In this document: one piece after another, positions 22,431-31,463 of the stretch
Layout: each line of letters starts with the position of its first letter
Numbering within the stretch: position 1 is the stretch's first letter
Source of the DNA: Lachnospiraceae bacterium
Lineage (GTDB): Bacteria > Bacillota > Clostridia > Lachnospirales > Lachnospiraceae
Assembly: GCA_011959105.1 (NCBI GenBank)
Contig: BLLU01000277.1
Location: 1 to 33,751, forward strand
Reading direction: 5' to 3'
DNA: 33,751 bases
The notes under the pieces: generated by a model
Database searches by the model: none
What the model saw: the letters and a program-made list of their open reading frames with translations, nothing else
What the model was told of the DNA's origin: nothing
Position numbers and translations under genes: made by a program

Positions 22431-23785
22431 TTGACAAAAAGATATTTTACAAAAATCTTATAAGACTTGCCCTTCCCATTGCGCTTCAGAGCCTGATGCT
22501 GGCAGCGGTGGCGGCGGGTGACGCGCTGATGCTTGGAAAAGTCGCCCAGGATGAGATGACCGCCGTCTCCCTGGCTACGCAGATTCAGTTTGTCCAGAAT
22601 ATGTTTCTGGGGGCGATTACGGCGGCGGGAGCCATTCTGGGAGCCCAGTACTGGGGCAAGGGCGACAGACGCACCCTGGAAGATATCTTTAATATCATGC
22701 TTCGATTCTGTATGGCAGTGTCCGTCCTGTTTTTTTTGGCCTGTGAATGGATGCCCGAACAACTCATGCATATTTTCGCGAAAGATGATTCCCTGATTGC
22801 CATTGGCAGTTCTTATCTGCGTGTCGCGGGATGGTCTTATCTGCTCACGGGGATCTCCCAGTGCTATCTGACCATGATGAAGGTGTCGGAACATGTCAGG
22901 CCCGGCGCGCTTATCAGTTCCTGTGCGGTACTGCTTAATATAGGATTAAACGCGGTATTTATATTCGGCTTATTTGGAGCGCCCAGAATGCAGGCCAGAG
23001 GAGCCGCGCTTGCGACTACTATTTCCCGTGTGGTGGAACTGGTTCTGTGTGTGGCGATATCTTCCGGGAAGTCGTATATTCGACCGGCATTTGACAGACT
23101 GATCAGACCCCAGGGGCAGACGAACAGACAGCTGAAAGCGGATTTCAGGAAGCAGTGCCTGCCTCTTTTGGGCGGCTCCCTGTGCTGGGGGGTGGGATTT
23201 ACATCCTACACCGCCATTATGGGACATATGGGGACTGACGCCGCCGCAGCCAACTCTGTGGCGGCAGTGGCCCGGGATCTGATCTGCTGCATGTGCAACG
23301 GCATCGGCAGCGCCGCCGGGATCATGGTGGGGAACGAACTGGGAGCGGGACGTCTTGACCGGGGCAAGGCATACGGAATAAAACTCAGGAACCTTTCTTT
23401 TGCCATCGGATTTCTGTCTACCGCGCTGGTGCTTGCGGCGACTCCGCTGATGGTGAAAATGGTGATTCTCACGGATCAGGCCCGGGAATATCTCACGGGA
23501 ATGATGGTGATTATGTCCGTCTACATGATCGGACGCTGCGTCAATACGGTTACCATCAACGGGGTGCTGGACGGAGGAGGCGATACCTTATTTGACATGT
23601 ACAGTCTGATTGTCTGCATGTGGTTGATCGCCATTCCCCTGGCGATGGCCGGGGCATTTTTACTGCACTGGTCGCCCCTGGTGGTTTATGCCTGTACCTG
23701 CCTGGACGAGGTGGGGAAAATTCCCTGGGTGATGCTTCGTTTCGGAAAGTATAAGTGGGTGCAGGATCTGACAAGGAAATTTTAA
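22424..23785 (+). CDS. MATE family efflux transporter
   Basis: A 453-residue multidrug and toxin extrusion transporter, exporting organic cations or drugs in exchange for sodium or protons. About twelve hydrophobic segments arranged in two halves are visible, starting with LIRLALPIALQSLMLAAVAAGD and QIQFVQNMFLGAITAAGAIL read in pieces. The paired signature Asn/Gly-rich loops (VGNELGAGRLDRGKAYG) mark the second half. The start has AGGAG eleven bases upstream, slightly far. The glycosidase-like gene follows 42 bases later on the same strand and may be cotranscribed. The substrate is unknown. Confidence 0.92.
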   Translation: MLIDKKIFYKNLIRLALPIALQSLMLAAVAAGDALMLGKVAQDEMTAVSLATQIQFVQNMFLGAITAAGAILGAQYWGKGDRRTLEDIFNIMLRFCMAVSVLFFLACEWMPEQLMHIFAKDDSLIAIGSSYLRVAGWSYLLTGISQCYLTMMKVSEHVRPGALISSCAVLLNIGLNAVFIFGLFGAPRMQARGAALATTISRVVELVLCVAISSGKSYIRPAFDRLIRPQGQTNRQLKADFRKQCLPLLGGSLCWGVGFTSYTAIMGHMGTDAAAANSVAAVARDLICCMCNGIGSAAGIMVGNELGAGRLDRGKAYGIKLRNLSFAIGFLSTALVLAATPLMVKMVILTDQAREYLTGMMVIMSVYMIGRCVNTVTINGVLDGGGDTLFDMYSLIVCMWLIAIPLAMAGAFLLHWSPLVVYACTCLDEVGKIPWVMLRFGKYKWVQDLTRKF

Positions 23786-23827
23786 GGCGGCTCCTAAAGG
23801 ATGGCGGAGCAAGGACGAGGAGGAAGT

Positions 23828-25372
23828 ATGAGACAGTATGAATGTTTTGAGTTGACATTTACGGGGCCGGAGCCGGAAGGCTCCTGGGCACAGGCAGAAC
23901 TGAGGGCAGAGTTTGTCTGTGAAGGGAAGGCCCGGAAGGTGGACGGATTTTATGCGGGCAGCGGTCTCTACAAAGTGCGTTTCTACCCGGACAGAGCGGG
24001 TGTTTATAGCTGGAAGGTCACAGGGGCCGTCGCCGCTGAGGGGGAAGAAATATGCCAGGCGGCAGCGTCTGGGCCGGAAGATGCCTCTGCCCGCGGCATA
24101 GTCCGTGCGGCTGGCCGGCATTTTAAATATGACGGCGGCGGTTGGTACCGCCCCTTTGGCACCACGGTCTACGCTCTGATCCACCAGGAAAAAAGGCTGG
24201 TGGATACCACCATGGAGACATTGGGGAAGGCTCCTTTCAACAAGCTGCGCTTCTGTGTATTCCCCAAACACTATGACTTTAACCACAATGAGCCGCCGTT
24301 TTTCCCCTTTGAGAAAAAAGAGGGGGGCTGGGATGTGCATCGGCCCGTCTTTGCCTACTGGGAGGCGCTGGAGGAAAGGATCCGGGAACTGGATGCCATG
24401 GGCATACAGGGGGATCTGATTCTGTTCCATCCTTACGACCGCTGGGGTTTTTCGGAACTTGGCAGGGAGGACAGCCTGGTCTATCTGGATTATCTGCTCC
24501 GGCGGCTCTCGGCCATGCCAAACCTCTGGTGGTCCCTGGCCAACGAGTATGATCTGATGCCGAACTATAACCGGCAGGACTGGGCGGATTTTGCCGGATT
24601 TGTGGCGGGCCATGATCCATATGGTCATTGTCTGAGCAATCACAACTGCATGGCCTATTGGGATTTTTCCCAAAAAGAAATCACCCATTGCAGCATCCAG
24701 GACGCAAATGTGATTGAAACTCCGGAATTATGGGAACGGTACGGCAAACCGGTGGTCTTTGACGAATGCCGCTATGAGGGCGATATCGTTCATTCCTGGG
24801 GCAATCTGTCCGGCAGAGAATTGACGCGCCGCTTCTGGACGGCGGTGTGCTGCGGGGGCTATTGTACTCACGGGGAAACCTTTTACAGCACGGACCAGGT
24901 GCTCTGGTGGTCCAGGGGCGGTGTCCTGAAGGGGGAAAGCCCTGCCCGAATTGCTTTTCTGCGCAGGATCGTGGAATCCCTGCCGGGGCCTCTGGACTTT
25001 TTGGGGGACGGACTGGGGGTTTATACGGAGGGACAGCTTGCCGCCATGCAGGAGCAGGGCGCGCCGGAGGCCTTTCGGAAAAGTTTCTTCCTTATGGCCA
25101 TGCTGGATTTGCCCCGGGAGCGGGTGCGGTCCTTTTTGACCAAGGAGCGGGTGGCGCTGGGACATTGCGGACAGGAAGCATATCTGAAATATCTGGAGAG
25201 ACAATGTGCCTCTCTGACGGAACTGAATCTGCCCCAGGACGGCAGTTATCGCGTGGAGGTGATTGACGCCTGGAATATGACCAGAGAAGTTGTGGCTCAG
25301 AACGTTTGCGGCAGGGTGCAGATAAAGCTGCCCGGGCGGGAGGATATGGCAGTGCTGGCGCTGCGGCAGTAG
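23828..25372 (+). CDS. DUF5060/DUF4038 glycosidase-like protein
   Basis: A 514-residue protein. Residues 1-95 form an Ig-like DUF5060 domain (FELTFTGPEPEGSW, GFYAGSGLYKVRFYPDRAG). A TIM-barrel DUF4038-type glycoside hydrolase core follows, with RPFGTTVYALIHQ, KLRFCVFPKHYDFN, LILFHPYDRWGF and the acid/base-like SLANEYDLM; a second carboxylate is in VVFDECRYEGD. The final ~90 residues resemble DUF5605. No signal peptide is present, so it acts on imported sugars. The ATG at 23828 follows GAGGAGGAAG and is preferred to the frame start at 23801. The linkage cleaved is unknown. Confidence 0.82.
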   Translation: MRQYECFELTFTGPEPEGSWAQAELRAEFVCEGKARKVDGFYAGSGLYKVRFYPDRAGVYSWKVTGAVAAEGEEICQAAASGPEDASARGIVRAAGRHFKYDGGGWYRPFGTTVYALIHQEKRLVDTTMETLGKAPFNKLRFCVFPKHYDFNHNEPPFFPFEKKEGGWDVHRPVFAYWEALEERIRELDAMGIQGDLILFHPYDRWGFSELGREDSLVYLDYLLRRLSAMPNLWWSLANEYDLMPNYNRQDWADFAGFVAGHDPYGHCLSNHNCMAYWDFSQKEITHCSIQDANVIETPELWERYGKPVVFDECRYEGDIVHSWGNLSGRELTRRFWTAVCCGGYCTHGETFYSTDQVLWWSRGGVLKGESPARIAFLRRIVESLPGPLDFLGDGLGVYTEGQLAAMQEQGAPEAFRKSFFLMAMLDLPRERVRSFLTKERVALGHCGQEAYLKYLERQCASLTELNLPQDGSYRVEVIDAWNMTREVVAQNVCGRVQIKLPGREDMAVLALRQ

Positions 25373-25528
25373 GCCGCCATGCCGGCTTGGGGACCGGGGG
25401 TTTGGATTCGGTGCAGACCCGGCAGGGAAATGCGTCCATATTTGGCCGGAAGAACAGGAAACAGAGAGATTTCACGGAAAAATTAACATAAAGTTTACAA
25501 AATATTAAGGGATAAGTATTTTCTGTGG

Positions 25529-25557
25529 TTGAATCCCGGACACAAATCTGCTACAAT
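25529..25557 (+). promoter_or_regulatory. secA promoter
   Basis: TTGAAT (25529-25534), 17-base spacer, TACAAT (25552-25557). It implies a ~205-base leader before secA. The stretch 25373-25528 shows no gene. Confidence 0.7.
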
Positions 25558-25564
25558 GTTTCTA

Positions 25565-25767
25565 TTCAGGCTTTATTCAAAAGTGCCGGATCATGTGGAA
25601 GGGTACGGGGATGAGGCCGGTATTGGAATCCAAATACTAATCAGTGCATATCGCCGGTCAGGCGGGAAACCGGCCCTGGCCAGGACGAAGGAACATGCCC
25701 TGGCCAGGGCCAGCGAATCTGGCATTTGGCGCCGGGGAAGTCTCCGATATGCGGAAACGAGGCAAGG
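25565..25767 (+). promoter_or_regulatory. secA 5' leader with direct repeats
   Basis: The leader contains GCCCTGGCCAGG twice (25673-25684 and 25697-25708), exactly 24 bases apart; each contains the perfect palindrome CCTGGCCAGG. Several GC-rich hairpins are possible. One frame stays open through the leader and ends at a TGA overlapping the secA ATG (ATGA, 25768-25771), with the 24-base repeat in phase with codons (ALAR repeated). No convincing start codon with ribosome site was found for it. A role in sensing secretion status is speculation. Confidence 0.4.
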
Positions 25768-28338
25768 ATGAAATTAATAGACAAGATATTCGGCACTCAC
25801 AGCCAGAGGGAATTGAAGCGTATCCTGCCCATCGTGGACTCCATCGAGGCGCTGCGGCCCCAGATGATGGAACTTACGGATGAGCAGATGAAAGCCAGGA
25901 CGGAGGAGTTTAAGGAGCGGCTTTCAAACGGCGAGACTCTGGACGATATTCTGCCCGAAGCCTATGCTTTGGTGCGGGAGGGGGCCAGGAGAGTGTTAAA
26001 GACGGAACACTACCGGGTACAGCTGATCGGCGGGGTGATTATGCACCAGGGCCGTATCGCCGAGATGAAGACCGGTGAAGGTAAGACCCAGACCTTTCTG
26101 CTGCCCGCCTATCTCAACGCTCTGTCAGGCAAGGGCGTGCATGTGGTCACGGTCAATGACTATCTGGCCAAGCGTGATGCGGAGTGGATGGGACAGGTTC
26201 ATGAGTTCCTGGGGCTCACCGTGGGCGTGGTGCTCAACAGCATGGCCCCGGAAGAGAGGCAGAAAGCGTACCGCTGCGATATCACCTATGTGACCAACAA
26301 TGAGTTGGGATTTGACTATCTGCGGGATAATATGGTGATCTACAAGGAGCAGCTGGTGCTGCGGGATCTCCATTTTGCCATTATCGACGAGGTGGACTCG
26401 GTACTGATCGACGAGGCCCGGACGCCTCTGATCATTTCCGGACAGAGCGGCAAGTCCACCGCCCTGTATGAGATGTGTGACATGCTGGCCCGGCAGATGA
26501 AGCGGGGCGATGATATGCAGCAGCTCTCCAAGATGGATGCCCTGATGGGGATTGTCCAGGAGGAAACGGGAGATTTTATCGTCAACGAGAAGGACAAGGT
26601 AATCAATCTGACGGCGGCGGGCGTGGAAAAGGTGGAGAAATTTTTCCATATCGACAACTATGCCGATCCGGAGAATCTGGAGATCCAGCACAATATCATT
26701 CTGGCGCTGCGGGCTCACAACCTGATGTTCCGGGACCAGGACTATGTGGTTAAGGACGATCAGGTGCTGATCGTGGATGAATTTACCGGGCGCATCATGC
26801 CGGGACGGCGCTACTCCGACGGCCTGCACCAGGCCATCGAGGCCAAGGAGCGGGTTAAGGTAAAGCGGGAGAGCAAAACCCTGGCATCCATTACTTTCCA
26901 GAATTTCTTTAATCTTTTTGACAAAAAATGCGGAGGTACCGGTACGGCGCTGACCGAAGAGAATGAGTTCCGGGACATCTACGGCATGGATGTGGTGGAA
27001 GTGCCCACTCACAGGCCCATTGCCCGTATAGACAGGCAGGACGCGGTATACAAGACCCGGGCGGAGAAGCTGAAAGCCATTGTGGAGGCGGTGGAAGAAG
27101 CCCATGCCAAAGGGCAGCCTGTGCTGGTGGGTACCATCACCATCGACGCCAGTGAGGAACTGAGCAAACTGTTGGGCAAGCGGGGGATCGCTCACAAGGT
27201 GCTGAACGCCAAATTCCATGAACTGGAGGCGGAGATTGTGGCGGACGCCGGTATCCACGGGGCGGTGACCATAGCCACCAACATGGCGGGCCGTGGTACG
27301 GACATCAAGCTGGATGATGAGGCCAGGGCAGCAGGGGGGCTGAAGATCATCGGCACGGAGCGCCATGAGTCCCGGCGTATCGACAACCAGCTTCGGGGCC
27401 GTTCCGGCCGTCAGGGGGACCCGGGAGAATCCAAATTTTATATCTCCCTGGAGGATGAACTGATGCGGCTGTTCGGCTCTGAGCGGCTGATCAGCATGTT
27501 CAATACCCTGGGCATTCCCGAGGGACAGGAGATCGAGCACAAGGCCCTGACAAGCGCCATTGAGTCAGCCCAGAAAAAGATTGAGAACAATAACTTCGGC
27601 ATCAGAAAGAATCTGCTGGAGTATGACCGGGTCATGAGTGAGCAGAGAGAGATCATCTATGATGAGAGAAGCCGGGTGCTGAACGGCGAGAGCATGCGGG
27701 ACGTGATCTTCAAAATGATCACCGACATCACGGAGAACGCCGTGGATATCAGCATCGGCGATGAGGGAGACGCGGAAGAATGGGATTATAATGAGTTGAA
27801 TACGCTGCTGCTTCCCACCGTGCCTCTGGAGCCTGTGACCAGAGAGCGGGTCACAAGACCCAAGAAGAACGGCCTGAAGCAGCAACTCAAGGAAGAGGCC
27901 GTAAAACTCTACGAGTCCAAAGAGGCTGAGTTCCCGGACGCCGAGGCCATCCGTGAGATCGAGCGGGTGATCCTGCTGAAAGTGATTGACCGAAAATGGA
28001 TGGATCACATCGACGATATGGAACAGCTGCGCCAGGGCATCGGCCTGCAGGCCTACGGGCAGCGGGATCCCCTGGTGGAATATAAGATGAACGGCTACGA
28101 GATGTTTGACGAGATGACCCAGAACATCAAGGAAGAGACGGTGCGTCTGTTGTTCCACATCAAGATCGAGCAGAAGGTGGAACGGGAGCAGGTGGCCCAG
28201 GTGACCGGCACCAACAAAGACGTATCTCTGGCCAAGGCTCCGACCAAGCGCGCGGCGGCCAAGGTATATCCCAACGATCCCTGTCCCTGCGGCAGCGGCA
28301 AGAAGTATAAACAGTGCTGCGGAAGGGCCGGAAAATAA
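25768..28338 (+). CDS. secA: Preprotein translocase ATPase SecA
   Basis: The 856-residue motor that drives proteins through SecYEG. Walker A is GEGKT (103-107), and the DEAD-like Walker B is DEVD (207-210) in [27 protein letters not shown] and [14 protein letters not shown] are the second helicase domain motifs. The C-terminal zinc motif [13 protein letters not shown] (839-851), which binds lipid and SecB-like partners, is present. The open frame starts at 25726, but ATG 25768 begins the standard MKLIDKIFG. It is followed 36 bases later by prfB, the usual Firmicutes order. Confidence 0.97.
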   Translation: MKLIDKIFGTHSQRELKRILPIVDSIEALRPQMMELTDEQMKARTEEFKERLSNGETLDDILPEAYALVREGARRVLKTEHYRVQLIGGVIMHQGRIAEMKTGEGKTQTFLLPAYLNALSGKGVHVVTVNDYLAKRDAEWMGQVHEFLGLTVGVVLNSMAPEERQKAYRCDITYVTNNELGFDYLRDNMVIYKEQLVLRDLHFAIIDEVDSVLIDEARTPLIISGQSGKSTALYEMCDMLARQMKRGDDMQQLSKMDALMGIVQEETGDFIVNEKDKVINLTAAGVEKVEKFFHIDNYADPENLEIQHNIILALRAHNLMFRDQDYVVKDDQVLIVDEFTGRIMPGRRYSDGLHQAIEAKERVKVKRESKTLASITFQNFFNLFDKKCGGTGTALTEENEFRDIYGMDVVEVPTHRPIARIDRQDAVYKTRAEKLKAIVEAVEEAHAKGQPVLVGTITIDASEELSKLLGKRGIAHKVLNAKFHELEAEIVADAGIHGAVTIATNMAGRGTDIKLDDEARAAGGLKIIGTERHESRRIDNQLRGRSGRQGDPGESKFYISLEDELMRLFGSERLISMFNTLGIPEGQEIEHKALTSAIESAQKKIENNNFGIRKNLLEYDRVMSEQREIIYDERSRVLNGESMRDVIFKMITDITENAVDISIGDEGDAEEWDYNELNTLLLPTVPLEPVTRERVTRPKKNGLKQQLKEEAVKLYESKEAEFPDAEAIREIERVILLKVIDRKWMDHIDDMEQLRQGIGLQAYGQRDPLVEYKMNGYEMFDEMTQNIKEETVRLLFHIKIEQKVEREQVAQVTGTNKDVSLAKAPTKRAAAKVYPNDPCPCGSGKKYKQCCGRAGK

Positions 28339-28374
28339 ATAAAAATATGAAAATTTGAAAGGCGGTGTCGCAAA

Positions 28375-29503
28375 GTGGTAGAATTAGATTCTATGAAGTC
28401 AGAACTTCTGGCTTACGAAACTCCATTAGCGGAAGTGAGGGATTCACTTTGACCTCGCTAATAAGGCAAAGCGGATTGAAGAACTGGAGATGGAGATGGA
28501 AGCCCCGGGCTTCTGGGATGATCCCGACCGCTCCAACAAACTGATGAAAGAACTGAAAAACATGAAGGATACCGTGGAGGATTTCCGCAAGCTGGAGACC
28601 CAGTATGACGATATCCTCACCCTGATCGAGATGGGCTACGAAGAGGAAGACGCCTCCCTGATTCCGGAGATCCGAAGTGAACTGGATGAATTTACCGGGG
28701 AACTGGACGGGCTGCGAATCGGCATATTGCTGTCGGGAGAGTATGACAAGAACAATGCCATTCTGAAGCTGAATGCCGGGGCGGGCGGCACGGAAAGCTG
28801 CGACTGGTGCAGCATGCTGTACCGTATGTACACCCGGTGGGCGGAACGAAAAGGATTTTCCCTGGAAGTGCTGGATTATCTGGACGGGGACGAGGCGGGC
28901 ATCAAGTCCGTGACTTTCCAGGTCAACGGCATTAATGCTTACGGCTACCTGAAGTCGGAGAAGGGCGTGCATCGTCTGGTGCGGATCTCCCCTTTCAACG
29001 CCCAGGGCAAGCGCCAGACCTCTTTTGTGTCCCTGGATGTGATGCCGGATATCGAGGAGGATTTGGATGTGGAGATTGACGAGAAGGATCTTCGCATTGA
29101 TACCTACCGAAGCAGCGGTGCCGGCGGACAGCATATCAACAAGACTTCTTCGGCCATCCGTATCACCCATATTCCCACAGGGACGGTGGTACAGTGCCAG
29201 AACGAGCGCAGCCAGTTCCAGAACAAGGATAAGGCCATGCAGATGCTGAAAGCCAAGCTGTATCTGTTAAAGCAGGAGGCCAATGTGGAAAAACTGTCGG
29301 ATATCCGGGGCGAGGTCAAGGACATTGCCTGGGGCAACCAGATCCGCTCCTATGTGCTTCAGCCCTATAAGCTGGTGAAAGACCTGCGCACGGAGGTGGA
29401 GAGCGGCAATGCCGACGCCGTGCTGGATGGGGCGCTGGATCCCTTTATCAACGGCTATCTGAAATGGATAAGCGTTCAGGGGAGAAATACCCAGACACAA
29501 TAA
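28375..29503 (+). CDS. prfB: Peptide chain release factor 2 (programmed +1 frameshift)
   Basis: The 375-residue release factor that ends translation at UGA and UAA. Codons 1-25 run from GTG 28375 (AAAGGCGG nine bases upstream) to CTT 28447-28449, followed by an in-frame UGA at 28450. Shifting +1 continues as DLANKAKRIEELE into the main frame. The tripeptide anticodon SPF is at 205-207 and the catalytic GGQ at 250-252, the same numbers as in E. coli RF2, which supports both the GTG start and the shift. A simple ORF call would wrongly begin at 28490. It is probably cotranscribed with secA. Confidence 0.95.
28435..28453 (+). promoter_or_regulatory. prfB +1 frameshift site
   Basis: GTGAGGGATTCACTTTGAC: an SD-like GAGGG, then CUU UGA C, the canonical slippery stop of prfB. 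Ribosomes pausing at UGA when RF2 is scarce slip forward one base, giving autoregulation. The SD-like segment is five bases from CUU, where E. coli has three. Confidence 0.92.
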
Positions 29504-29515
29504 AATGAAAATTTA

Positions 29516-29563
29516 GTCAAAAAAATCCCGGGCCTGCACCATCGTGAAGCCCGGGATTTGGAA
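29516..29563. terminator. Bidirectional terminator between prfB and the small minus-strand genes
   Basis: AAATCCCGGGC (29523-29533) and GCCCGGGATTT (29549-29559) pair perfectly over 11 bp. On the minus strand the stem is followed by seven U residues, so it is strong for the small minus-strand genes; on the plus strand the tail is only TTTGG. Confidence 0.85.
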
Positions 29564-29593
29564 TTGGCTGCTGCCAATTCCTAAAGGGGAGGA

Positions 29594-29791
29594 TTAAGTA
29601 TTACTTTTATCTTTGGTACCATCAAAGGAGGGGGTTCCAATGATAGTAGTAGTATGTCCGCCCTTTTTTGGTTTATACACAGGTTTTAAGAAAAATTTTA
29701 ATTTTTTGCGCCGGATTATTCTTTCATTCGGCTTTAAATCGGCGGTCGTAACGGCCGTAAAAGTATCAGGCTTCAGGGGATTGGGAGTCAT
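29594..29791 (-). CDS. Small basic hypothetical protein (65 aa)
   Basis: A 65-residue protein not recognised as any family. It is Lys/Thr/Pro-rich, with IIRRKKLKFFLKPVYKPKK in the middle and a TTTIIGTPSFDGTK tail. The start codon has GGGAGG six bases upstream, inside the end of the preceding gene, and the two genes overlap by 26 bases in different frames. The good ribosome site and the terminator just beyond the stop support a real gene. There is no signal peptide or membrane segment. Confidence 0.5.
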   Translation of the reverse strand: MTPNPLKPDTFTAVTTADLKPNERIIRRKKLKFFLKPVYKPKKGGHTTTIIGTPSFDGTKDKSNT

Positions 29792-30059
29792 CCCGGTCCT
29801 CCCTGCCCAGGTCCAAATCCGCCATGGTATGCTTGCCGCTCAGCTTACCGTACATCCAGATATACACCCAGACCAGCAGGGGGATGGCTATGGTGCCGAC
29901 CAGACAAATCTGAAACAGCCGTCCCGAATTGTCCTGGTCAAAGATCGCCACCACGAGGGTGACCAGGTACAGGGCGGCCAGCAGCACCACACCGGCCAGA
30001 GCCACGATCTGCCGGGAAGTGATTTTTTTTCTGCTTTTCTTCGTATTTTTATCGCACAT
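29766..30059 (-). CDS. Small two-helix membrane protein (97 aa)
   Basis: A 97-residue protein with a basic N-terminus (KKSRKKITSRQ), a first membrane helix (IVALAGVVLLAALYLVTLV), a short loop (FDQDNSGR), a second helix (ICLVGTIAIPLLVWVYIWM) and an acidic tail rich in Asp and Glu. The start follows AAAGGATG seven bases upstream. It heads a two-gene minus-strand unit with the 65-residue protein. Positive-inside charge places both termini in the cytoplasm. No function is known. Confidence 0.75.
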   Translation of the reverse strand: MCDKNTKKSRKKITSRQIVALAGVVLLAALYLVTLVVAIFDQDNSGRLFQICLVGTIAIPLLVWVYIWMYGKLSGKHTMADLDLGREDRDDSQSPEA

Positions 30060-30324
30060 GTTAAAACATCCTTTCCATATAATATATAAATTAGGCGTCT
30101 GTGAAACGCCAGAACCCGGGATAACACCTATAAGTTCAGGACTGCTTACATAAAATCTGAGGCTTGTTAAAGTACGCCTAAAATGTCCGCCTTTCCATAG
30201 TTGATGATATAATTCGTGCCTGTCATGAATTCATCTCTGTGTTGGTTTAGGATTACAAACGACCTCAACGAGTTTCGCAATCACCGATTAACCATCCATC
30301 CAAGAAAGGAGTTATCTCATATCT
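30060..30324. other. Intergenic region without a gene, flanking the transposase remnant
   Basis: AT-rich. It includes GGCGT/ACGCC (30094-30110), a small hairpin in the leader of the minus-strand unit. The part from ~30190 to 30324 is probably the left flank of the former insertion sequence, but no inverted end could be matched. Confidence 0.3.
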
Positions 30325-30501
30325 ATGATACCATATAAACAGCTCTCTTTGACAGATATTTTTGCGGATTGCCAAAATAAATTTCTTAATGACAAACCTG
30401 TGTTTCTTTCTCTATTAGAAATTCATATTGATGAATTGATTCCCGTTTCCTTTAGAAATCATTTCTATGCCCAGAGGTGCTATAATAGTCACAATCGGTA
30501 G
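30325..30501 (+). pseudogene. N-terminal fragment of an IS1182-like transposase
   Basis: 59 codons starting MIPYKQLSLTDIFADCQ and continuing through KPVFLSLLEIHIDELIP to VSFRNHFYA. This is the N-terminus of DDE transposases of the IS1182-like type, which begin 'MxxYKQLSLxDIFxDC' and have 'HIDxxxxVPxSFxxxFY'. Homology ends near codon 49 and the frame stops at TAG 30499. The DDE catalytic region is gone, so it is inactive. AGGAG precedes the ATG. Confidence 0.75.
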
Positions 30502-30545
30502 ACCGGCAGGTATATTATTCATAAAAAATCGGGAGGCTTGCTGCT

Positions 30546-30793
30546 ATGGAAGAAGAAACTTTATTTGAAAGGCTGGCCCATGAAAGGAATATCACGGTGG
30601 AGGAAATGCGGGCGATTATCTCGGCCCACATTGAGGCCGAAATGAATGCCCCTGCCCTGGAAAAGCGGGTGCCATGGGAATGGATACCTGAGCTGGGAAG
30701 ATACCCACGCCAGAGGAGTGGCTCCGGTATGCGGTGGAGCGGATTGAGACCGAGGGGCGCGGCAATCTGTTGCCTTGGTATCCGAATCTTTGA
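30546..30793 (+). pseudogene. Frameshifted small gene (Spo0A C-terminal-like protein)
   Basis: The first frame gives MEEETLFERLAHERNITVEE and on to about WIPE (position ~30690). The expected continuation is in another frame: AGKIPTPEEWLRYAV then ERIETEGRGNLLPWYPNL, ending at TGA 30791. One base appears to be missing near 30690-30698. The restored ~82-residue product resembles small clostridial proteins annotated as Spo0A C-terminal-like ('TLFExLAxExxxxxEEVR...PTPEE'). In the uncorrected frame the ORF runs to 30872 with an unrelated end. An extended -10 (TGCTATAAT, 30478-30486) lies upstream. Confidence 0.6.
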
Positions 30794-30931
30794 ATATATG
30801 GTGTATAGGCATAAAAACAGCGGAAATGAACACCTCTGTGGGCGACTAGCCCGTTGTTTTTTCTTGCGTTAAATTCTATTAAAAACTGTTCATTTAGACA
30901 TATCGGGTGAGGAGCTATTTTAATTTGTAAC

Positions 30932-31083
30932 GTGAAAGTAGTGAACATCATTCTGGAGGATCTGGTAGGGCTTTCCGGCATAGCGTATTTGAAAAGGTCT
31001 TAAAGGCTATTGCCAAATACCAGACACTTTGATCTTATGAGGAAAAATTATTTGGCGTGATTAAAGGGCATATGTTTAGATGA
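30932..31083 (+). pseudogene. Possible decayed coding remnant
   Basis: One frame reads HHSGGSGRAFRHSVFEKV then LKAIAKYQTL, a stop at 31030, and SYEEKLFGVIKGHMFR to the next stop at 31081. The composition looks protein-like and a single stop interrupts it. I do not recognise the family. The rest of 30794-31320 has no other coding signal that I can support. Confidence 0.25.
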
Positions 31084-31106
31084 AAAGTCAGCTATTATTT
31101 GTCATG

Positions 31107-31155
31107 GGCAGGGAAACAATTGGATATCAGATTGTTTCCCTGCCGATTTTTATTT
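31107..31155 (+). terminator. Perfect 14-bp intrinsic terminator
   Basis: GGCAGGGAAACAAT (31107-31120) and ATTGTTTCCCTGCC (31131-31144) pair without mismatch, followed by GATTTTTATTT. It marks the end of the host-side transcript left of the mobile element. Confidence 0.85.
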
Positions 31156-31318
31156 ATATCATTCAAATTTTTGAATAATGGGGGAAATATATATATAGAT
31201 ATGTTCAGAATAAATAGAGCGTGGCGAAAATAATTCCTTTTTAACATTTGTTATTTAAAATGGTTGATTATCTCAAAAAAGCCTTGATTTACGGGCATAC
31301 AAGCAGGATTTCAAGCTG

Positions 31319-31339
31319 AATTTACTACCAATTTACTAC
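31319..31339. repeat. Tandem AATTTACTAC repeats near the element edge
   Basis: AATTTACTAC occurs twice (31319-31328 and 31330-31339) with an 11-base period, one helical turn. It lies where AT-rich debris gives way to the conjugative-element sequence. Short repeats of this kind are often recombinase arm sites or part of an attachment region. No matching far end is in the window. Confidence 0.4.
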
Positions 31340-31418
31340 TTTTGAGGGAAAGAGCTTTGATATGCCGCCCGGAACCCTGCCAGCCCAGCCACCAGCACAC
31401 AGCATTGAGAAAGAATAA

Positions 31419-31463
31419 ATGAAAACTGAATACGACGCAAACGCGGCGTTTCTCTATCCCTAA
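31419..31463 (+). CDS. Candidate leader peptide (14 aa) of the mobile element
   Basis: An ORF MKTEYDANAAFLYP followed by a stop. Its second half overlaps the left arm of the terminator directly downstream, the geometry of a translation-coupled attenuator. The ribosome site (GAGAAAG) is weak. No such peptide is known to me by name. Confidence 0.45.
   Translation: MKTEYDANAAFLYP

Noticed and set aside
26125..27540. A 471-codon minus-strand open frame
   Set aside because: It is the antisense shadow of secA, His/Leu-rich and without domain or ribosome site.
1063..28380. Shared string TGTCGCAAAGT at 1066 and at 28366
   Set aside because: The second copy is explained by the ribosome site and GTG start of prfB; an 11-base match is expected by chance and the flanks differ.
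28361..28380. A tRNA-like gene between secA and prfB
   Set aside because: The 36-base gap is too short and consists of the prfB ribosome site.
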